Assembly (NCBI RefSeq): GCF_037975245.1
Contig: NC_092570.1
Coordinates: forward strand, 17,585,918 to 17,649,917
From: Apostichopus japonicus
Taxonomy: Eukaryota > Echinodermata > Holothuroidea > Aspidochirotida > Stichopodidae
DNA length: 64,000 bases
Direction: 5' to 3'
In this document: one piece after another, positions 61,563-64,000 of the stretch
Layout of the letters: every line of letters starts with the position of its first letter
How positions within the stretch are numbered: position 1 is the stretch's first letter
Translations under genes and position numbers: made by a program
Notes under the pieces: model-generated
Seen by the model: only the letters and a program-made list of their open reading frames with translations
Databases searched by the model: none
Told to the model about the DNA's origin: nothing

Positions 61563-63615
61563 TTTGTGTCTGTTGACATGTGAGTAAACCACGATCAAGG
61601 TTTTGTGGGTGAATCAAATGTTGCTAATATGATAGATACTGTAAGCGCAATAATTATTTATTGTGATCACTAAATGTCTATACACTCATGGACATTATAC
61701 AGACACTTCAAATACTCCATACTCACAGTAGCACAAAACCGACACACTAGCTATATATAGCTTCTTCAATGCGAAGGTCAGCCAGTAGTAATATATTAAC
61801 TGTGTGTAATTTCAGTTTATGGTGAGGATCGCTATGTACATGACTTAGCTATGCCATGGCTGTATAAACTCATCCTTTGCTTTGATAACTCTCATAACAA
61901 TGACAGGAAATTCTCTAAAGGATGTGACTTGGTTAGGGTCACTCTTACTATGAACACTTGTACAGTACACCTCACGTTGTTAATTATAACAGATGGCTGC
62001 ATACATAATAGAGAGATGATCTTTAATACAAGATCTCTGAATCAGGACTGTATGTATGTATGTATAGTAATATACACATAATCCCTGTCCACACAGACTT
62101 GCAGAGATGTTATGTGTGACAGCAATCTGTTTTACCTCCATGGTGACAGTATATCTCTTGTCCACATAAACCTATACATAGATCGTATGGCTATAAGTGT
62201 ACTGAGCACTAGAATCCTTTTTGTCAAATTGCACACAGTCCATGCAGAACGGCTCCTTTGTGCACATAGACATAATCTTTGGTTGTTTTTTGGTCATATT
62301 AATTGTCAGGTAATTAGTGATAATAATTAGTTTATGTCTTGGCAAGTCCAAAGGCCCAATACTTAATGCTACACTGATAGCAAATCTACTTTTGTATGTC
62401 ATTTCAAAGTAAACTTCCCTTTTTCACTTAATATGACCTTTGGTTCCGGGGGGGGGGGGGGGTCTGAGAGACTCAAGTTCACACCATGGGGCGTGTTCCC
62501 AGAGTCTTTTGAAATATGATAGATTTTCACTAATTTACCTTTGATTCCGGGGGCCTGCCTGTGAGACACAAGGATTCACCCTGAGGTATCTGCCCACCAA
62601 GTTTAAAGACAAACAGCCCAGCAGTTTAGGAGGAGTTTTTTGCACGAAATTTTACACACACCCACCCACCCACACACGGACTACTTTTGACTCTTCCCTC
62701 ACTCATGGACTTTCGGTAACCCTGGGGTACCCCACCATGAACAACCCCCCTGAGAGTAGCTACTCAGGAAAATTATACACCATGGCAACCATTGCTATGG
62801 CAACTGACATAGCTGTATATGAACCAACTGGCAAAGGAATTACAATATCTCATCTTCCCTATGGGAGTGATGAGATTATAAGTAATTGCTAACATGAAGC
62901 TTAACAAAAATATGAGTTTCAACTGTACTGTGCGCCATGTACAGAAACGTTCCGAAGTAACCTAAGTTCGTAGAACCCAGTCAGGGCTCAAGTACTTTGG
63001 ATTCTAAAGGTGTGTGCAATCAGTGTTGTCTCCATTCATACACTGCACTAGTTATGAAAGTACACAAGTTTATCTATATTGTACATACTGTACCTAAATG
63101 TACTGTACTGTATACACCATTCATGCATGCATGCTTTAATCACCATCTTACGTTAACATGTGTATTCCTGTAACTACTTGTGCCACTGATTTTCTCTGTT
63201 ATGTCTGAGCCTTATAGTGATCACTAATTAGTATAATAACATATTCACGACAAGGAGTTTAATTCGTTCGAAAAACAATCTGCTCTGTAAATATATACTG
63301 TACATCTGTTATAAAATCATTCGATGGAAGTAATTTCTACCGTTCCCCGGTCGTGTTGTTTCGTCGTGGTTTGTGTGTATAAAAAATATATCATACTGCC
63401 ATTCTATAATTACATTATTTTTGCCCCAGTTGAAATACGATGTTTTTCTGGTCTCCCCTTTTTTTCAACTAGCTTTGTTGAACCTTTAAAGGGTTTCATT
63501 GTCATTATTACACATACTGTATATGTTAAAATTTTGTACTACTGTGCAAATGAAACAAATTAGAAAAAGAGGGGAATTACTTTCCATGTTACTACTGAAG
63601 AAAGATTATTTATCG
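61563..63615. other. Gene-free stretch
   Basis: AT-rich DNA with a 16-bp poly-G run near 62446-62461. A possible dispersed repeat lies at about 62420-62740, where two diverged halves share ACCTTTG(G/A)TTCCGGGGG...GAGA. No supported gene. Confidence 0.4.
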
Positions 63616-63899
63616 TTAAAGGAATAGTCCAGGTCAAAATTGATTTTTGATATGTTAAAGAGGAACATTATCTAGGCATTCTGGTGAAATTTACAGTCAA
63701 TTCCTATTTACCATTTTTGAGATATTGACAGTTGAAGTTATCTGACATTCTACCAAAAGTGAACTTGAAGCAAACAGGTGTGATGTCATAGTTGCACACT
63801 AACAAATAATGTTTTTGAATGCAAATTTCACCAGAATGCTTAGATTATGTTCCTCTATAACATATCAAAACAAAATTTTGAACTGGACTATTCTTTTAA
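63616..63899. mobile_element. MITE-like element with inverted repeats of about 80 bp
   Basis: The left arm (TTAAAGGAATAGTCCAGGTC ... GATATGTTAAAGAGGAACAT ... GCATTCTGGTGAAATTT) is mirrored by the right arm (AAATTTCACCAGAATGC ... ATGTTCCTCTATAACATATC ... GGACTATTCTTTTAA). Total about 284 bp, with about 120 bp of unique centre and no ORF. TTAA occurs at both outer ends, compatible with a piggyBac-type target, though other families are possible. Confidence 0.8.
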
Positions 63900-64000
63900 A
63901 AGCATTGCAACTTTCAACTGTAGAAACTCTGAAAGCTGTCTTGATTATGTAAAGCTTCCTTCCACTTCCCTGCCTCTCCCCCCCCGATCTTTTCCCCTCC

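Noticed and set aside
61202-61587. Two overlapping proline/serine-rich ORFs
   Set aside because: Pure translation of a (CCCTCCCCTATC)n tract in two frames.

Overview
The window reads as nuclear DNA of an invertebrate animal: split genes with GT-AG introns, low gene density, AT-rich intergenic DNA, non-LTR retrotransposon debris, fold-back elements and several minisatellites. Short repeated words (TAGGCCTA, TACTGTACAGTA) and the mix of repeats make me favour a marine deuterostome, probably an echinoderm. That is a guess; nothing here fixes the taxon.

Layout. (1) 301-1801: last two exons (+) of an IL-1R/Toll-type TIR-domain gene whose 5' part lies outside the window. (2) About 2050-3060: decayed 3' part of a non-LTR retrotransposon with a YADD box. 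(3) 3126-21426: a complete 18.3 kb Polinton/Maverick (adintovirus-like) element. It is bounded by a perfect 6-bp target duplication (TACATT), has 5'-AG...CT-3' ends and about 0.36 kb terminal inverted repeats built from 30-bp tandem units. (4) 21433-27572: gene-free DNA with another degenerate retroelement fragment and a diverged repeat array. (5) 27573-41178 (-): a complete 11-exon gene for a 399-residue WD-repeat plus FYVE protein, the WDFY1/WDFY2 orthologue. Its intron 3 carries a 1.5 kb minisatellite. (6) 41179-64000: mostly gene-free, with two more large minisatellites, a triplicated 0.4 kb block, a possible terminal coding exon at 56870-57082, one possible short ORF and a MITE-like element.

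The Polinton is the main discovery. Every hallmark gene is open and full length: protein-primed family B DNA polymerase, A32-type packaging ATPase, retrovirus-like integrase with a chromodomain, minor (penton-like) and major (double jelly-roll) capsid proteins, a small basic virion-type protein and an adenain-like protease. Together these would replicate, package, mature and integrate the element. Replication, packaging, integration and capsid genes form a tight plus-strand block (10249-20787). The left third holds small genes, each behind its own TATA box: two antisense ORFs, a C2HC/acidic protein, two proteins of unknown function and two PC4-like (SUB1) proteins.

Unusual aspects of the element: WW-type modules at the N-termini of both the polymerase and one PC4 protein; a Vsr-like HGCxWHGC motif inside the polymerase; a short ORF overlapping the ATPase gene with a faint Bcl-2 BH1-like pattern; a roughly 40-bp repeat array ahead of the left-arm promoters; and almost identical inverted repeats, implying recent insertion or homogenisation.
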